Position numbers and translations under genes: made by a program
The notes under the pieces: model-generated
The model's input: the letters and a program-made list of their open reading frames with translations, nothing else
Database searches by the model: none
What the model was told of the DNA's origin: nothing
Assembly (NCBI GenBank): GCA_963709295.1
Contig: CAVPVW010000005.1
Location: 237,794 to 301,793 of the forward strand
DNA: 64,000 nt
Reading direction: 5' to 3'
From: JBGPQJ01 sp963709295
Lineage (GTDB): Bacteria; Chloroflexota; Anaerolineae; Anaerolineales; Villigracilaceae
Part shown: positions 36,002-45,591 of the stretch, piece by piece
Position numbering within the stretch: position 1 is the stretch's first letter
Layout of the letters: the number at the start of each line of letters is the position of its first letter

Positions 36002-36905
36002 GCCGGCCATCTACGTTGAGAACCTTACAAGGTACTTCGGCGAATTCCTCGCCGTGGATCATGTTTCGTTTGACATCCAACTGGGCGAGATCGTTGGCTT
36101 TGTCGGGCCGAACGGCTCCGGCAAAACCACCACCATCCGTATGCTTTTGGGGTTGCTGGCACCCAGCGAGGGACAGGCGACCGTACTCGGCTTTGACAGC
36201 TACCGCGAAACGGAGCAGGTGCGCGCGAGATGCGGCTACATGTCGCAGAAGTTTGCCATTTACGACGACCTGACCGTCTGGGAAAATCTTCAGTTTTATG
36301 GGGGCGTGTACGGAATCACCGACAAGAATCGAATCAGCGATACCCTGGCTCACGCGGGATTGCACGGGCACGAGACAGACCTCACCCGCGGCTTGTCCGC
36401 CGGCTGGAGGCAGCGGTTGGCGCTGGCAATTGCGCTCGTTCACCAGCCGCAGTTGCTCTTTCTCGATGAACCGACCTCCGGTGTGGACCCGAACGCCCGC
36501 CGCGCCTTCTGGGATTTGATCTACGAACTGGCAAGGGATGGGGTGACGGTGTTTGTCACCACCCATTATATGGACGAAGCCGAGTACTGCGGGCGGATCG
36601 GCATGATGCGCGACGGCAAGCTGCTGGCGATGGATACTCCCAGCGAGTTGAAAAAATCTGTGCTGCCCGGTCCTGTCTGGGAGGTGTTTGCAGAACCGCT
36701 GGCGGAGAGCCTTTCCCTGCTGGCTGGCGTTGACGGAGTCCTGCGCGTCGGATTAGCAGGCGACCATCTGCGCACCATCACGGACAGTAAGATGAACGCA
36801 GACGGATTGAAACAAGCACTCATCGAAAAAGGCGTGTCGGTTTCGAATGTCCTTCACGGCGAGCCGACACTGGAGGATGTGTTCCTCACGTTGGCGAAAT
36901 CGTAA
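35994..36905 (+). CDS. ABC transporter ATPase 2 of the efflux operon
   Basis: 303 residues from ATG 35994, which has GGAGG 8 nt upstream. Walker A GPNGSGKTTT, Q-loop YMSQKF and Walker B LFLDEPTSGVDP are intact, as is the H-loop (VTTHYMDEA). The signature is LSAGWRQR in place of LSGGMKQR. It corresponds to the C-terminal half of YbhF. With ATPase 1 it probably forms an asymmetric pair energising the ABC-2 permease. Confidence 0.88.
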   Translation: MPEPAIYVENLTRYFGEFLAVDHVSFDIQLGEIVGFVGPNGSGKTTTIRMLLGLLAPSEGQATVLGFDSYRETEQVRARCGYMSQKFAIYDDLTVWENLQFYGGVYGITDKNRISDTLAHAGLHGHETDLTRGLSAGWRQRLALAIALVHQPQLLFLDEPTSGVDPNARRAFWDLIYELARDGVTVFVTTHYMDEAEYCGRIGMMRDGKLLAMDTPSELKKSVLPGPVWEVFAEPLAESLSLLAGVDGVLRVGLAGDHLRTITDSKMNADGLKQALIEKGVSVSNVLHGEPTLEDVFLTLAKS

Positions 36906-36977
36906 AACCCCACCCATCCTTCGGACACCCTCCCCAAATCCGTTAGGATTTGAGAAAGGTTGGGGTAGGGTCAAACC

Positions 36978-37397
36978 TTAATCCCCTACAACTTGCACAA
37001 CCAACTCCCTCGAGCGTGGACGATTGTCGAAGTCTACGTAAATGATCTGCTGCCAGGTGCCCAGGGTAAGGTGTCCCTTCACGATGGGGATGCTCAGCGA
37101 AGGACCTAGCAGCGCCGCTCGGACGTGGGCATGCCCATTGCCGTCTCCCCAGCGCGCATTGTGGGCATAGTCCCGGTTCAGGGGAACGATTTCATCGAAC
37201 AGCCGGCGCAGGTCGCTCAGCGCACCGGATTCGTACTCGATGGTGGTCACGCCGCTGGTGGATGATGGGCAGAAAACAGTGACCGTGCCATCCTTCACGT
37301 TGCTTGAATGAATGGCGTCTGCGACCATTTCCGTGATGTCGTGGATGTCTGCGTCGCCGCGGGTCTTAAGCGAAAGGGTGTGGTTGTTGACGGTCAT
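36978..37397 (-). CDS. yjbQ: YjbQ/UPF0047 family protein (secondary thiamine-phosphate synthase)
   Basis: 139 residues. GDADIHDITEMV, the CPSSTSGVTTIEYE core, NGHAHVRAALLGPS and GTWQQIIYVDFD are the family's conserved blocks with clustered His/Asp residues. E. coli YjbQ can replace thiamine-phosphate synthase weakly; its true role is unclear. It overlaps the GyrI-like gene start by 4 bp. Confidence 0.9.
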   Translation of the reverse strand: MTVNNHTLSLKTRGDADIHDITEMVADAIHSSNVKDGTVTVFCPSSTSGVTTIEYESGALSDLRRLFDEIVPLNRDYAHNARWGDGNGHAHVRAALLGPSLSIPIVKGHLTLGTWQQIIYVDFDNRPRSRELVVQVVGD

Positions 37398-38038
37398 ACC
37401 TTCTCCACCGGGTGCCTCAGCACGGTCTTGAGCTTGGACGGGTCCGCCTTGCGCGGGTCACCAAGGTAAATTTCATGGTGTTTTCCACCGAGTCCCACAC
37501 GGTCGCGTAAGCCATTCTCCTGCATGAAAGCGTGCATACGGTCGACCGTGGCCGGCTCGGTGGCGTACGGACCGATGTGCATGGTCTGGACGCACAATCC
37601 CTCCTCGAAAGATCCGAGCCTGACTTTGGCCAGCGACGGGCTGTCGCCTTTCTTTTCCACCACCTTGTGCAGCGCGGATTCGAACATCGCTTCGGTGATG
37701 TGGTCGGGCTGCATGATCATGACCGTCCAGTACCAGTTGCCGGGTTTGTCGATGGCAAAAGTCCCAGCCTCGATCCACCACAACCCTTCAAGCGCCATCA
37801 CCGGGTAGTCAATGGGATTCTTCTTATCCAGCTTGGACGCGAATTTCAGCGTGTAGGCTATTCCATAAAGTGCTTGAGTTGCCTCTGCGAATGAGGGAGA
37901 GGTGCCGGGGCTCATTCCCTTTTCGATTTTTCCGTCCACCATGACGAATTTGAATTTGGGTACTTTAACCAGTTCAATTTTCTTGCTGGACGGCTGGTAT
38001 AAATATTTCAGATCTTTGTGCAAGTCAAGAGTTTTCAT
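37394..38038 (-). CDS. GyrI-like small-molecule-binding domain protein
   Basis: 214 residues. The pattern PKFKFVMVDGKIEKGMSPG, ALEGLWWIEAG and MHIGPYATEPATVDRMHAFM-NGL is that of the stand-alone GyrI-like (SOUL/BacR C-terminal) proteins that bind hydrophobic ligands. The ligand is unknown. ATGA-type overlaps join it to both neighbours in a three-gene operon. Confidence 0.85.
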   Translation of the reverse strand: MKTLDLHKDLKYLYQPSSKKIELVKVPKFKFVMVDGKIEKGMSPGTSPSFAEATQALYGIAYTLKFASKLDKKNPIDYPVMALEGLWWIEAGTFAIDKPGNWYWTVMIMQPDHITEAMFESALHKVVEKKGDSPSLAKVRLGSFEEGLCVQTMHIGPYATEPATVDRMHAFMQENGLRDRVGLGGKHHEIYLGDPRKADPSKLKTVLRHPVEKV

Positions 38039-38816
38039 TTTTCTCCCTCTTTTCTTTCGAGCAAAAGTTTATCAAAATCCCGGCGTAACAGGTAATGGTA
38101 GGCCAGAAGCTTTCCATCCAATACGGTTCCGAAAACACCATACGCCGATGGGGATTGCTCCTGAACCTGACGGGCGGTCTTCAATTCAACTGTCCTGGCC
38201 GGGATTCCCTTTTCCCGGGCAAAGGTCATCAGGTCGTTTGCCCCATTTTCGATGTAGGGACATTGGGGAGTGCGAATGACGGTCAGACCCGGCCCAAAGG
38301 CTATTGCGCGTTTTTCCCAATCGCTTGGAAATCCAACCTCAGGCCCTTTCCCGAAACGGGTTACCATCAAATGAAAACAAGGTGGCGCTTGATCAACCTC
38401 CTGGAATCCGTTTTTCAGGAAGATCTCACTCTTAGCCAGCCACACACGATCGCTGGTGACCATTGCCACGCCTTGCAGGCCTTGTGTACGGGCATCTTTT
38501 ATACATTCTTCTATCAGACGCCGGCCGTATCCCTTGCCTTTTCCTTTTCCCACCACCCACAGGCAATGAATGACCATATAGCCGCTGGCGTTGACCGCCC
38601 TCCAGGCATAATCGCCGGGGATGTATTCGATAAAAGCCGTATCCCGCCCGCCCTTTTCGTGCAGTATCTTGATTTTCATCCCCTCTTTGAAGCGTTCCAG
38701 CAGCCATTCGCGCTTTTGTTTGTACCCAGGTTCCTTCTTTTTGCTCATGTAGCAAAAAATCCGGCCTCATCTACATTTTCACCATCCACAGTCTTGATCT
38801 CATAATTGCCAGCCAT
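38035..38816 (-). pseudogene. GNAT-YoaP family acetyltransferase, apparent frameshift near the N-terminus
   Basis: A 237-residue frame from 38748 contains a GNAT core (VVGKGKGKGYGRRLIEECI) and a C-terminal YoaP-type thioredoxin-like domain with RTPQCPYI. Upstream, an ATG at 38816 with GGAGG encodes MAGNYEIKTVDGENVDEAGFF in another frame. Adding one T to the T6 run (38754-38759) fuses this to CYMSKKKEPGY, as in full-length relatives. The true product is therefore probably ~259 residues, and the broken frame a sequencing artefact. Confidence 0.75.
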
Positions 38817-38848
38817 GCTCCACCTCCTCATTTTTAAAAAGATCGTGA

Positions 38849-40015
38849 TTATTTTCGCTGCCCTTTGTGAATCGTCTTTTCACCAAATTTTTCCTGCAAA
38901 TCATCGATCACATCCTGGAACTTCCGCTTCTTCTCACTCTCCATGCCCCACAATTCCAACTGCCTGACCTGTGCTGAGAGTCCGCTGACACCCACACCGA
39001 TCAACCGTACCGGCTTGCCGGAAGAGCGGACATTCTTCATCAGGTTGAGGGCGGTCGAAGCGATTTCGTCATCCTGGTCGGTGGGGGAGGAAAGAGTCGC
39101 CTGCCGGGTCAGTGTGGTGAAATCCGGCCAGCGGATCTTGAGCTTGACCGTCTTCCCGGACAGGTCCGACCTTCTCAACCGCCTGCCCACCTGTGCGGAA
39201 AGTTCCTTCAGGGTCGTTTCGAGTACTTTGTCGTCGCGGACGTCGCGGGCGAAGGTCGTTTCCTGGCTGATGGACTTGACCTCGTGCTCGGTCACCAATG
39301 CGCTGTCACTAAAGCCTCGCGCGTGACGCGCCATCTCGCGTCCGTGTTCGCCGAATCGCGCAACGAGGTCTTTTTCATTCCAGACAGCCAGGTCGCCGAT
39401 GGTCTTGATGCCGAGTTCCCCCAATTTGGATGCTGTCTTCGGCCCCACGCCCCACAGCATCCCGACCGGAAGCGGTGCGAGGAATTCCGCCTCCTTCCCA
39501 GCCGGGACAATGGTCACTGCGTTGGGCGGACCTGCTCCCCTCGCGCTGTGCTTGCCCACCTCGGTGGCGATCTTGGCAACCAGTTTGTTCGACGCAACTC
39601 CAACCGAACACGGTAGCCCAAGCTCTGTACGGACCTGCGTTTGGATCCTGCGACCGGTCACCTCGGCCGGGTCGCGGATGTCTGAGATATCCACAAAGGC
39701 TTCGTCGATGGAAATCTGTTCCACCAGTGGAGAGAGGGCATTGAGGCGCTCCATGACCTTATCGGACATTTCGCCGTAATTGCCGTGATGATGCGAGATA
39801 ACGATCAACTCAGGGCAAAGCTTCAGCGCCCGTGCCATGGGCATCGCCGACCGCACCCCGAACTGGCGCGCGGCATACGAACAGGAGGCCACCACTCCGC
39901 GCTGGTCAGGTTTGCCGCCGACCGCGAAGGGCTTGCCGCGCAGGGACGGGTCGCGCAGTTCTTCAACTGCGCAGAAGAAGGCGTCCAGGTCGAGGTGCAG
40001 GATCGTGCGGGGCAT
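38849..40015 (-). CDS. dinB: DNA polymerase IV (Y-family translesion polymerase)
   Basis: 388 residues. HLDLDAFFCAVEELRDP with metal-binding Asp residues, YAARQFGVRSAMP, and SIDEAFVDISD with the catalytic Asp-Glu pair define a DinB polymerase. Helix-hairpin-helix and little-finger domains follow; no clear C-terminal beta-clamp peptide was recognised in the basic tail. It overlaps the CapA-like gene stop and is the last gene of a four-gene operon. Confidence 0.93.
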   Translation of the reverse strand: MPRTILHLDLDAFFCAVEELRDPSLRGKPFAVGGKPDQRGVVASCSYAARQFGVRSAMPMARALKLCPELIVISHHHGNYGEMSDKVMERLNALSPLVEQISIDEAFVDISDIRDPAEVTGRRIQTQVRTELGLPCSVGVASNKLVAKIATEVGKHSARGAGPPNAVTIVPAGKEAEFLAPLPVGMLWGVGPKTASKLGELGIKTIGDLAVWNEKDLVARFGEHGREMARHARGFSDSALVTEHEVKSISQETTFARDVRDDKVLETTLKELSAQVGRRLRRSDLSGKTVKLKIRWPDFTTLTRQATLSSPTDQDDEIASTALNLMKNVRSSGKPVRLIGVGVSGLSAQVRQLELWGMESEKKRKFQDVIDDLQEKFGEKTIHKGQRK

Positions 40016-41034
40016 TACTTTGGTCTGAGTCTTTCAAGAATCTTCTTCGCCGTTGCATCATCCGCGGCAATCAGCCGGCTGCGGGGTTCGTCGATCACGA
40101 ACGGGATGGCGTGAAATTCCTGCACACCGTCCTTATCCAAATGGATCATCACAAGCGCAGACCGGCGTGTGTCGGGAAGTCCGTACTGATCGAACAGGGC
40201 GTTGCCCAGGCTGTAAAACACCAACGTTTGCCGGCAGATTTGCGAGGGATTTCGGGTATCGCAGGGAATATCGATCCACTCGGTTGGCTGGAGGACATGC
40301 GGATGATGCCCCCAGATCAGCGACGCACCTGCCTCGGCCATTTGTTTGGCGAGAGTCTTTTGAAATTTATTTGGTTGCGCAAAATACTCGTCGCCCCAGT
40401 GGATGGAAACAACCACAATATTCCCTTTCGAATGGGCTGTTTTAATGGCTTTCAGTAGTCCTTCACGGTCAAATTTCCAGGTGGCATTGACAGCCAGGAG
40501 AGCCAGTTTCAATCCGTTCACTTCGCGATTGACCGTGACGAAATCAGCAGGGATGGCGTCCATGCCGTTTTGCTTGATCGTCGTAAGAGTTTCCTTGTAC
40601 CCGGGAAGGCCGCAATCGATGTAGTGGTTGTTGGCGACCGAGAGTAGGTCAAAGCCGGCTTCGCTCAGGAACTCCGCTTTCTCAGGATCAGTGCAGAGGG
40701 CATAAGGCGATTTTGTGGTAACCGCCTTGGTTGTCAGAGGTGATTCGAGATTAGCCATCGCCAAATCCACCGATTCTAGGATGGGCTTCAAATAAGTGAA
40801 GGTATCCGAATTCGGTTGGACCCCCCGCCCCAGATTGAGGTCACCCAGCAGGGCAAGGGTCACCTGTCCGCTCTCTGGGATAAGAGTCGGTGTAGGAGCA
40901 GCTATCTGCCAGGGTGCGGCAGCACGAATCGGCGAAGACCCTGCAGCGAGACCGAGGACCAGGATCAGGGTCGTCAGCACTCGCCGCAAGGTGCGGGGAG
41001 GAAAGTCGTGGCGTGTGGGCTGCGAAAACGTCAT
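40015..41034 (-). CDS. CapA-like (PGA_cap) metallophosphatase-fold protein
   Basis: 339 residues from ATG 41034, which overlaps the upstream stop as ATGA. An N-terminal signal/membrane segment follows an Arg-rich start. GDLNLGRG, NLESPLT, SVANNHYIDCG, SIHWGDEY and WGHHPHVLQP give the metal-ligand pattern of poly-gamma-glutamate capsule CapA proteins. Whether it acts in polymer synthesis is uncertain; no capB/capC is nearby. Confidence 0.85.
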   Translation of the reverse strand: MTFSQPTRHDFPPRTLRRVLTTLILVLGLAAGSSPIRAAAPWQIAAPTPTLIPESGQVTLALLGDLNLGRGVQPNSDTFTYLKPILESVDLAMANLESPLTTKAVTTKSPYALCTDPEKAEFLSEAGFDLLSVANNHYIDCGLPGYKETLTTIKQNGMDAIPADFVTVNREVNGLKLALLAVNATWKFDREGLLKAIKTAHSKGNIVVVSIHWGDEYFAQPNKFQKTLAKQMAEAGASLIWGHHPHVLQPTEWIDIPCDTRNPSQICRQTLVFYSLGNALFDQYGLPDTRRSALVMIHLDKDGVQEFHAIPFVIDEPRSRLIAADDATAKKILERLRPK

Positions 41035-43226
41035 GGTGAGATGAACAGATTCGTCCATTCTGGCTGCGGAGGGTTGGTGCCCTCTTCCACCATTTGCTGC
41101 CATTGTTCGTCCGTCATCCGGTCCGACACCGACACAGTGAATTCGTAGTAGGTGAAGACGGCTCCGGTGCCGATGCGCCAGGGCTGGTCCGGCAGGACGA
41201 CATACATGAGCGTGGGCTGACCGGTGGCCTCTTCAAGCGCAGCGAGGGTGCCGTTCGGTGCCAGGCCGGTGGCCACATCTGCAATCAGGGCGGATTTCTG
41301 GTCGCTCAGGTCGCGGTCCATCGGGTCGGTGGTGTCGGCTGAAGCCAGCACGAACTGTTCCAGGATACCGCCATAATAGGTCATATGCCAGTAATCGTCA
41401 TCGCTGATCGGTGTTCCATTTAATTCAGCTTCAGCGATCTTCTGCAGGAATTGAAGCTCGGAAATCAGATTGTCCAGATTGCCAGCGGTTTGTCCACTGA
41501 GCATATTTCGTTCCGAGAGGCCGGCGCGGGTCATCAGCGCCAGCGACAGCAGCCGGGCATACGCCTCCGGAACGGGTTCCACCCAGGAGTGAGGGGGTTC
41601 ATCCGGACCGCCGCCGCCCATCTCGGCCATGACTTGTTTGGCGTAAAGGATGGTGTCGTGCTTCAATTCCGTCCAGGATGCGAGAGCGGTCTGCAGGTCC
41701 TTCCGCGCCCAAGGCTGGGTGCGCATGAAGCTGGGATAGGATTCTCCCTTGGGTGCGACGATAGGCTGCAGGGCGTACAGCCAGGCCCAATACAGGTTCT
41801 GCGTCCAAGAGTCCACCCCGAGGGCGGCGATCTCGTTCTTCACTTTGGTCAGCTGCTTGTCAAAATTTTCGAAGCCAGTCTCACCCATTTCATCGAGAAT
41901 GATGTAGGCTTCACCAGATCCGGTCGCCGCGAAGTAATCAAGCCCCTTTGGCAGACCGCGCGGCTTTTGCTCTGTACCGACCTTGCGATAGATCAATTGC
42001 CCGAACACATAGGCGTCCAGCGTAAAGCGCTGTCCCATGAAGCGGTATCCTTTGGTAGCCTGCTCCGGGTCTTCCCAGATCCAGACCCACATGGAGTTGA
42101 CTTGGGGCGGGGGCAGGGTCTCAGCGGCTTTCTTGAACGCGGCAAATTTCTCGGGGTCCGCGTAGGTGGACGGATCGGCGTTTTCACCGAAACACCGAAT
42201 CCATCAACGCTGCATATTCAAAATAGGACAGGTCATCCGCCTTGCCGACGATGAAGGTGGTCGGCTCGTAGATATCCTGCCAAAGCTGCGTGGCGGATGT
42301 GCCGTCATCTGTGGTGGCGTTGCGCAGGGCTTGCGTGAGCAGCAGGGCGCGCTGGGTTTCGAAGTCGTCGCGCAAGCGGTAGGTGAGGCGACCGTACCAC
42401 ATCATGGTGCGGAAATATTTCTTGAGTTCCTCTGAGCGGGTGTAATGTCCGCGCGGGATGTACTGGCTGTAATCCTCGATCAGCTTTTTGTCGTCGGGCA
42501 GGTCTGCACGATCCCAAATGGAGGAGATCTGAGGACCACCTGCGGCGTTGATAAAAGCCAGTTCTGAATTGACTAGCGCCGCGGCTTCAGGTGGGACCGG
42601 GTCAGGCAGCTCAAGTAACTGCGCAGCCACCGCAAAAAAGGCGACATTGCGCAGGGCTTGCTCCTCAAGTGGGGTTCCGACAAGAGATTGATATTGCTGG
42701 TAGGTGGTGTCGAGCATGGTGCTGGTCAGCGAATTGAGTGTGGCGATGAAGTAGTCCTTCTCAAGGTCACGCAGCATCTTGTCGAAGATCAGGTGATAGA
42801 CGTGGTAAATGGCATCCGTTGTTACAAACGTCGGATCGGGACCATAGCGTGCCGTTTCGTACACTTGATAGAACTCCTTGAACTGTCCCGGTTCGGGAGG
42901 CATGACGACGAATCCGTTTTGGGAAAGCATCAGCAGTTGCGATTCGGTCAGATCGAGGTTCTCGAGGCCCTGTACCTGGCCGAGATCCACTGGCAGGGAG
43001 TAATCCTGTCCGGCATAGACGGGAGGAATATTCACTGGAACGGGATTAATGTGGAAAACGACGCCGGGTAAACACCGGTCGGCGGTGTCGGGGCAATTTC
43101 ACCCGTACCGGTCGTTGGCGTGGCAGGCAAGGGTGTTTCAGTCTGGGCTTGGTTGAGCAGATTGCATGCCATCGAGAATGCAATCACGATGCTCAAGATT
43201 GCAAATATCTTGCGGTTGGATTTCAT
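41031..43226 (-). pseudogene. DUF3160 lipoprotein, two apparent frameshifts
   Basis: Three frames form one ~730-residue secreted protein. It begins with a lipoprotein signal (FSMACNLL, Cys ~21) and a Thr/Pro linker. The first break is at the A4 run 43055-43058, leading to PVNIPPVYAGQDY. The second is near 42188-42192, where removing one C joins MDSVF to GENADPSTY. The long all-helical-looking body (VTTDAIYHVYHLIFD, SMWVWIWEDP, LDAYVFGQ) matches DUF3160, of unknown function. AGGAGG precedes the ATG. It is second in the operon. Confidence 0.78.
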
Positions 43227-43240
43227 GGTGACCTCCTGGT

Positions 43241-43942
43241 TTATGGTGTTAAAAATAGAGTGCGCTGGTCGGGTGCCTGTATGACATTCAGATCTTCAAA
43301 CTTACCCTCCAGTTTTGAGACGAGGCTGAAGCCAAATCCGTTCCACTCCCAGACTTTCAGCGCATTTGCTGGGAAGTAGACCGGGGTTTCATAGGTGGAT
43401 TCCAGGGTTATCAATTCGTCAAATCCATCCTGGTTTGTATCAACTAATCGAAATGTTTTGATAGGTTGAGCCAATGCTGAACCGGCCCAGCGTTCCGAGA
43501 ATTTTCCCCGATGCCAGCCAATCAGAATGATGTGGCACGAATTTCCCTGTGCATCCATAAACTTATCGATCCGCCCTCCATTCGGCAGCCACCGATCGAC
43601 CGGCCAGGATTTGTAGGGCCGCCAGACGAGAAGGACAGCCTCCACAGCTCCATCCTGGTTCAGGTCACTAAGCACTGCCTGTCTTACAATCCATTCTGGC
43701 GGGCTTTGCCATCGGATGGTTTCGCCTGACTTAATCCTGACCTGTCCGTCGATAATCTCCATCAATTCGGCGACGCCATCACCATCGAAATCCGTATTCT
43801 CGAGTGGGACCAATTGCCGGCTGGAGTCGGGCAACCTGACAGGTTGAATTGAATCCCCAATCGGCTCCCAGGCGCGGATGGAAGCGGGGGAGACATAGAA
43901 TAATGCGCAGAACGACAAAGCCAGGAGAGTTCTTTTTTGCAT
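43241..43942 (-). CDS. Secreted FG-GAP/VCBS-like repeat protein
   Basis: 233 residues with an N-terminal signal peptide. Three Ca2+-binding-type repeats are visible: DFDGDGVAELM, DLNQDGAVEAVL and DTNQDGFDELI, as in FG-GAP beta-propeller blades, though three blades do not complete a propeller. It is the first gene of the operon with the DUF3160 protein, CapA-like protein and DinB. Function unknown. Confidence 0.7.
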   Translation of the reverse strand: MQKRTLLALSFCALFYVSPASIRAWEPIGDSIQPVRLPDSSRQLVPLENTDFDGDGVAELMEIIDGQVRIKSGETIRWQSPPEWIVRQAVLSDLNQDGAVEAVLLVWRPYKSWPVDRWLPNGGRIDKFMDAQGNSCHIILIGWHRGKFSERWAGSALAQPIKTFRLVDTNQDGFDELITLESTYETPVYFPANALKVWEWNGFGFSLVSKLEGKFEDLNVIQAPDQRTLFLTP

Positions 43943-44109
43943 GATGACCGCCCGGCAATATCATTGTACATCCTTGTACAAGTCCGCTCAATGGCTGGAG
44001 AACCGTCTTTGACCAATTAATATTAGCCGGAAATATATCCAAGAACTCAATTTTGTTATAAAATAAATTTGAGCGGATTTCGCATAATCCCGCGAAGGAG
44101 GAAAGCCAC

Positions 44110-45543
44110 ATGCGAATAACACGGATACTTACATTACTCTTCATCGGATTGGCGGTCATCACCCTTCCAGCTTGCCAGCGTTCATCATCAGAAGATGATG
44201 CAGCAGCGACACTCAATCCTCTTTATACACAACAGGCATTGACCGTGGCGGCCCTGTCCACTCTCTCTGCCAGTACACCCAGAACTCCCACCCCCATCGC
44301 ATTATTCACACCGACTAGCGTTCCGCAAGCCCAGCCCACCCAGGCAGTTTCCACCCCTGTTCCCGGCGGTTTGACGGGATTCTGTGACGCAGCCCAATAT
44401 GTGGCTGATGTGACAGTCCCGGATGACACAGTCATGGCGCCCAACTTCGCCTTCACCAAGACATGGCGATTGAAAAATGTGGGCACCTGCACCTGGACCA
44501 CCAGCTATCGAGTTGATTTTGACAGCGGGAATCCGATGAGCGCGGTCTTTCCGGTCAACCTGCCCAATTCGGTTGCTCCCGGCCAGACAGTGGATGTTTC
44601 GGTGAATTTGGTCGCCCCGGCCACTTCTGGAAGTTACCAGGGCAACTGGAAATTGAAGAATGCATCGGGGACCGCCTTCGGCATCGGTTCATCGGCGAGC
44701 CAGCCGTTTTGGGTGAAAATCGCTGTCGGCGCACCCGGTTCTTGTACGGACAAGGTCACTTTCGTCTCCGATGTGTCTGTGCCGGACAATACCTCCTTTG
44801 CCCCCAACACAAGCTTTACAAAGACCTGGCGTTTGAAAAACAGCGGTACCTGCAACTGGACGCCGGATTATGTCACGACCTTTGTCAGCGGCGATCCGAT
44901 GAGCGCGGTTTTTCCGGTGAAACTTCCCACCAGTGTTGCGCCCGGCGGAGAAGTGGATGTGTCCGTCAATATGGTGTCACCGTCTGCCAACGGCACCTAT
45001 AAAGGCAGTTGGATGCTCAAGAATCCGTCCGGAAAGACCTTTGGACTGGGGACGAATGCGGACATCCCCTTCTGGGTGCAGATCACGGTGGGAGGTGGCG
45101 GGGTGCAGCCCACGGCGGCGCCTGGCTCCTGCTTGAATAAAGCTGCCTTCGTTTCTGATATCTCCATCCCGGATAATACCGTGTTCAACCCCAATACCTC
45201 CTTCACCAAGACGTGGAGGTTGAAGAATATCGGTTCGTGCACCTGGACCACTGATTACTCGGCCACGTACGTCAGCGGTGACCCGATGAGCGCGGTATTC
45301 CCGGTTAAATTGACCAGCAGCATTGCGCCTGGACAAATGGTGGATGTCGCTGCCAACATGGTCGCGCCTACCACCGCCGGCTCCTACAAGGGGAATTGGA
45401 AACTGCAAACAAGCACCGGTCAGCAATTTGCCCTGGGGACCAATGCGGATATCCCGTTCTACGTCCAGATCGTAGTTTCAGGCTCGGTACCCTCCTCCAG
45501 CGCAGCACCGAGTTCAACGCCAACAGGAAGTGGTACTCAATAA
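44110..45543 (+). CDS. Lipoprotein with three NBR1-type Ig-like domains
   Basis: 477 residues. The signal ends in a LPAC lipobox (Cys ~21) and a Thr/Pro linker follows. Three repeats of about 110-120 residues (44385-44720, 44740-45085 and 45125-45470) share CxxAxFVxDVSVPDxTxxxPN, FTKTWRLKNxGTCxWT, SGDPMSAVFPV and GxYKGxWxLK, the NBR1-like Ig fold frequent in Chloroflexota surface proteins. A Ser/Thr-rich tail ends it. It probably stabilises or displays surface structures; no enzyme domain is present. AAGGAGG precedes the ATG. Confidence 0.85.
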   Translation: MRITRILTLLFIGLAVITLPACQRSSSEDDAAATLNPLYTQQALTVAALSTLSASTPRTPTPIALFTPTSVPQAQPTQAVSTPVPGGLTGFCDAAQYVADVTVPDDTVMAPNFAFTKTWRLKNVGTCTWTTSYRVDFDSGNPMSAVFPVNLPNSVAPGQTVDVSVNLVAPATSGSYQGNWKLKNASGTAFGIGSSASQPFWVKIAVGAPGSCTDKVTFVSDVSVPDNTSFAPNTSFTKTWRLKNSGTCNWTPDYVTTFVSGDPMSAVFPVKLPTSVAPGGEVDVSVNMVSPSANGTYKGSWMLKNPSGKTFGLGTNADIPFWVQITVGGGGVQPTAAPGSCLNKAAFVSDISIPDNTVFNPNTSFTKTWRLKNIGSCTWTTDYSATYVSGDPMSAVFPVKLTSSIAPGQMVDVAANMVAPTTAGSYKGNWKLQTSTGQQFALGTNADIPFYVQIVVSGSVPSSSAAPSSTPTGSGTQ

Positions 45544-45550
45544 TATGATA

Positions 45551-45588
45551 AAGCCCCCGCAGTCTCTCAAAACTGCGGGGGCTTTTTT
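45551..45588. terminator. Strong intrinsic terminator
   Basis: A 13-bp stem AAGCCCCCGCAGT/ACTGCGGGGGCTT with an 8-nt loop and a T6 run on the plus strand. It ends the Ig-like lipoprotein gene and separates it from convergent der. Confidence 0.9.
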
Positions 45589-45591
45589 CCC

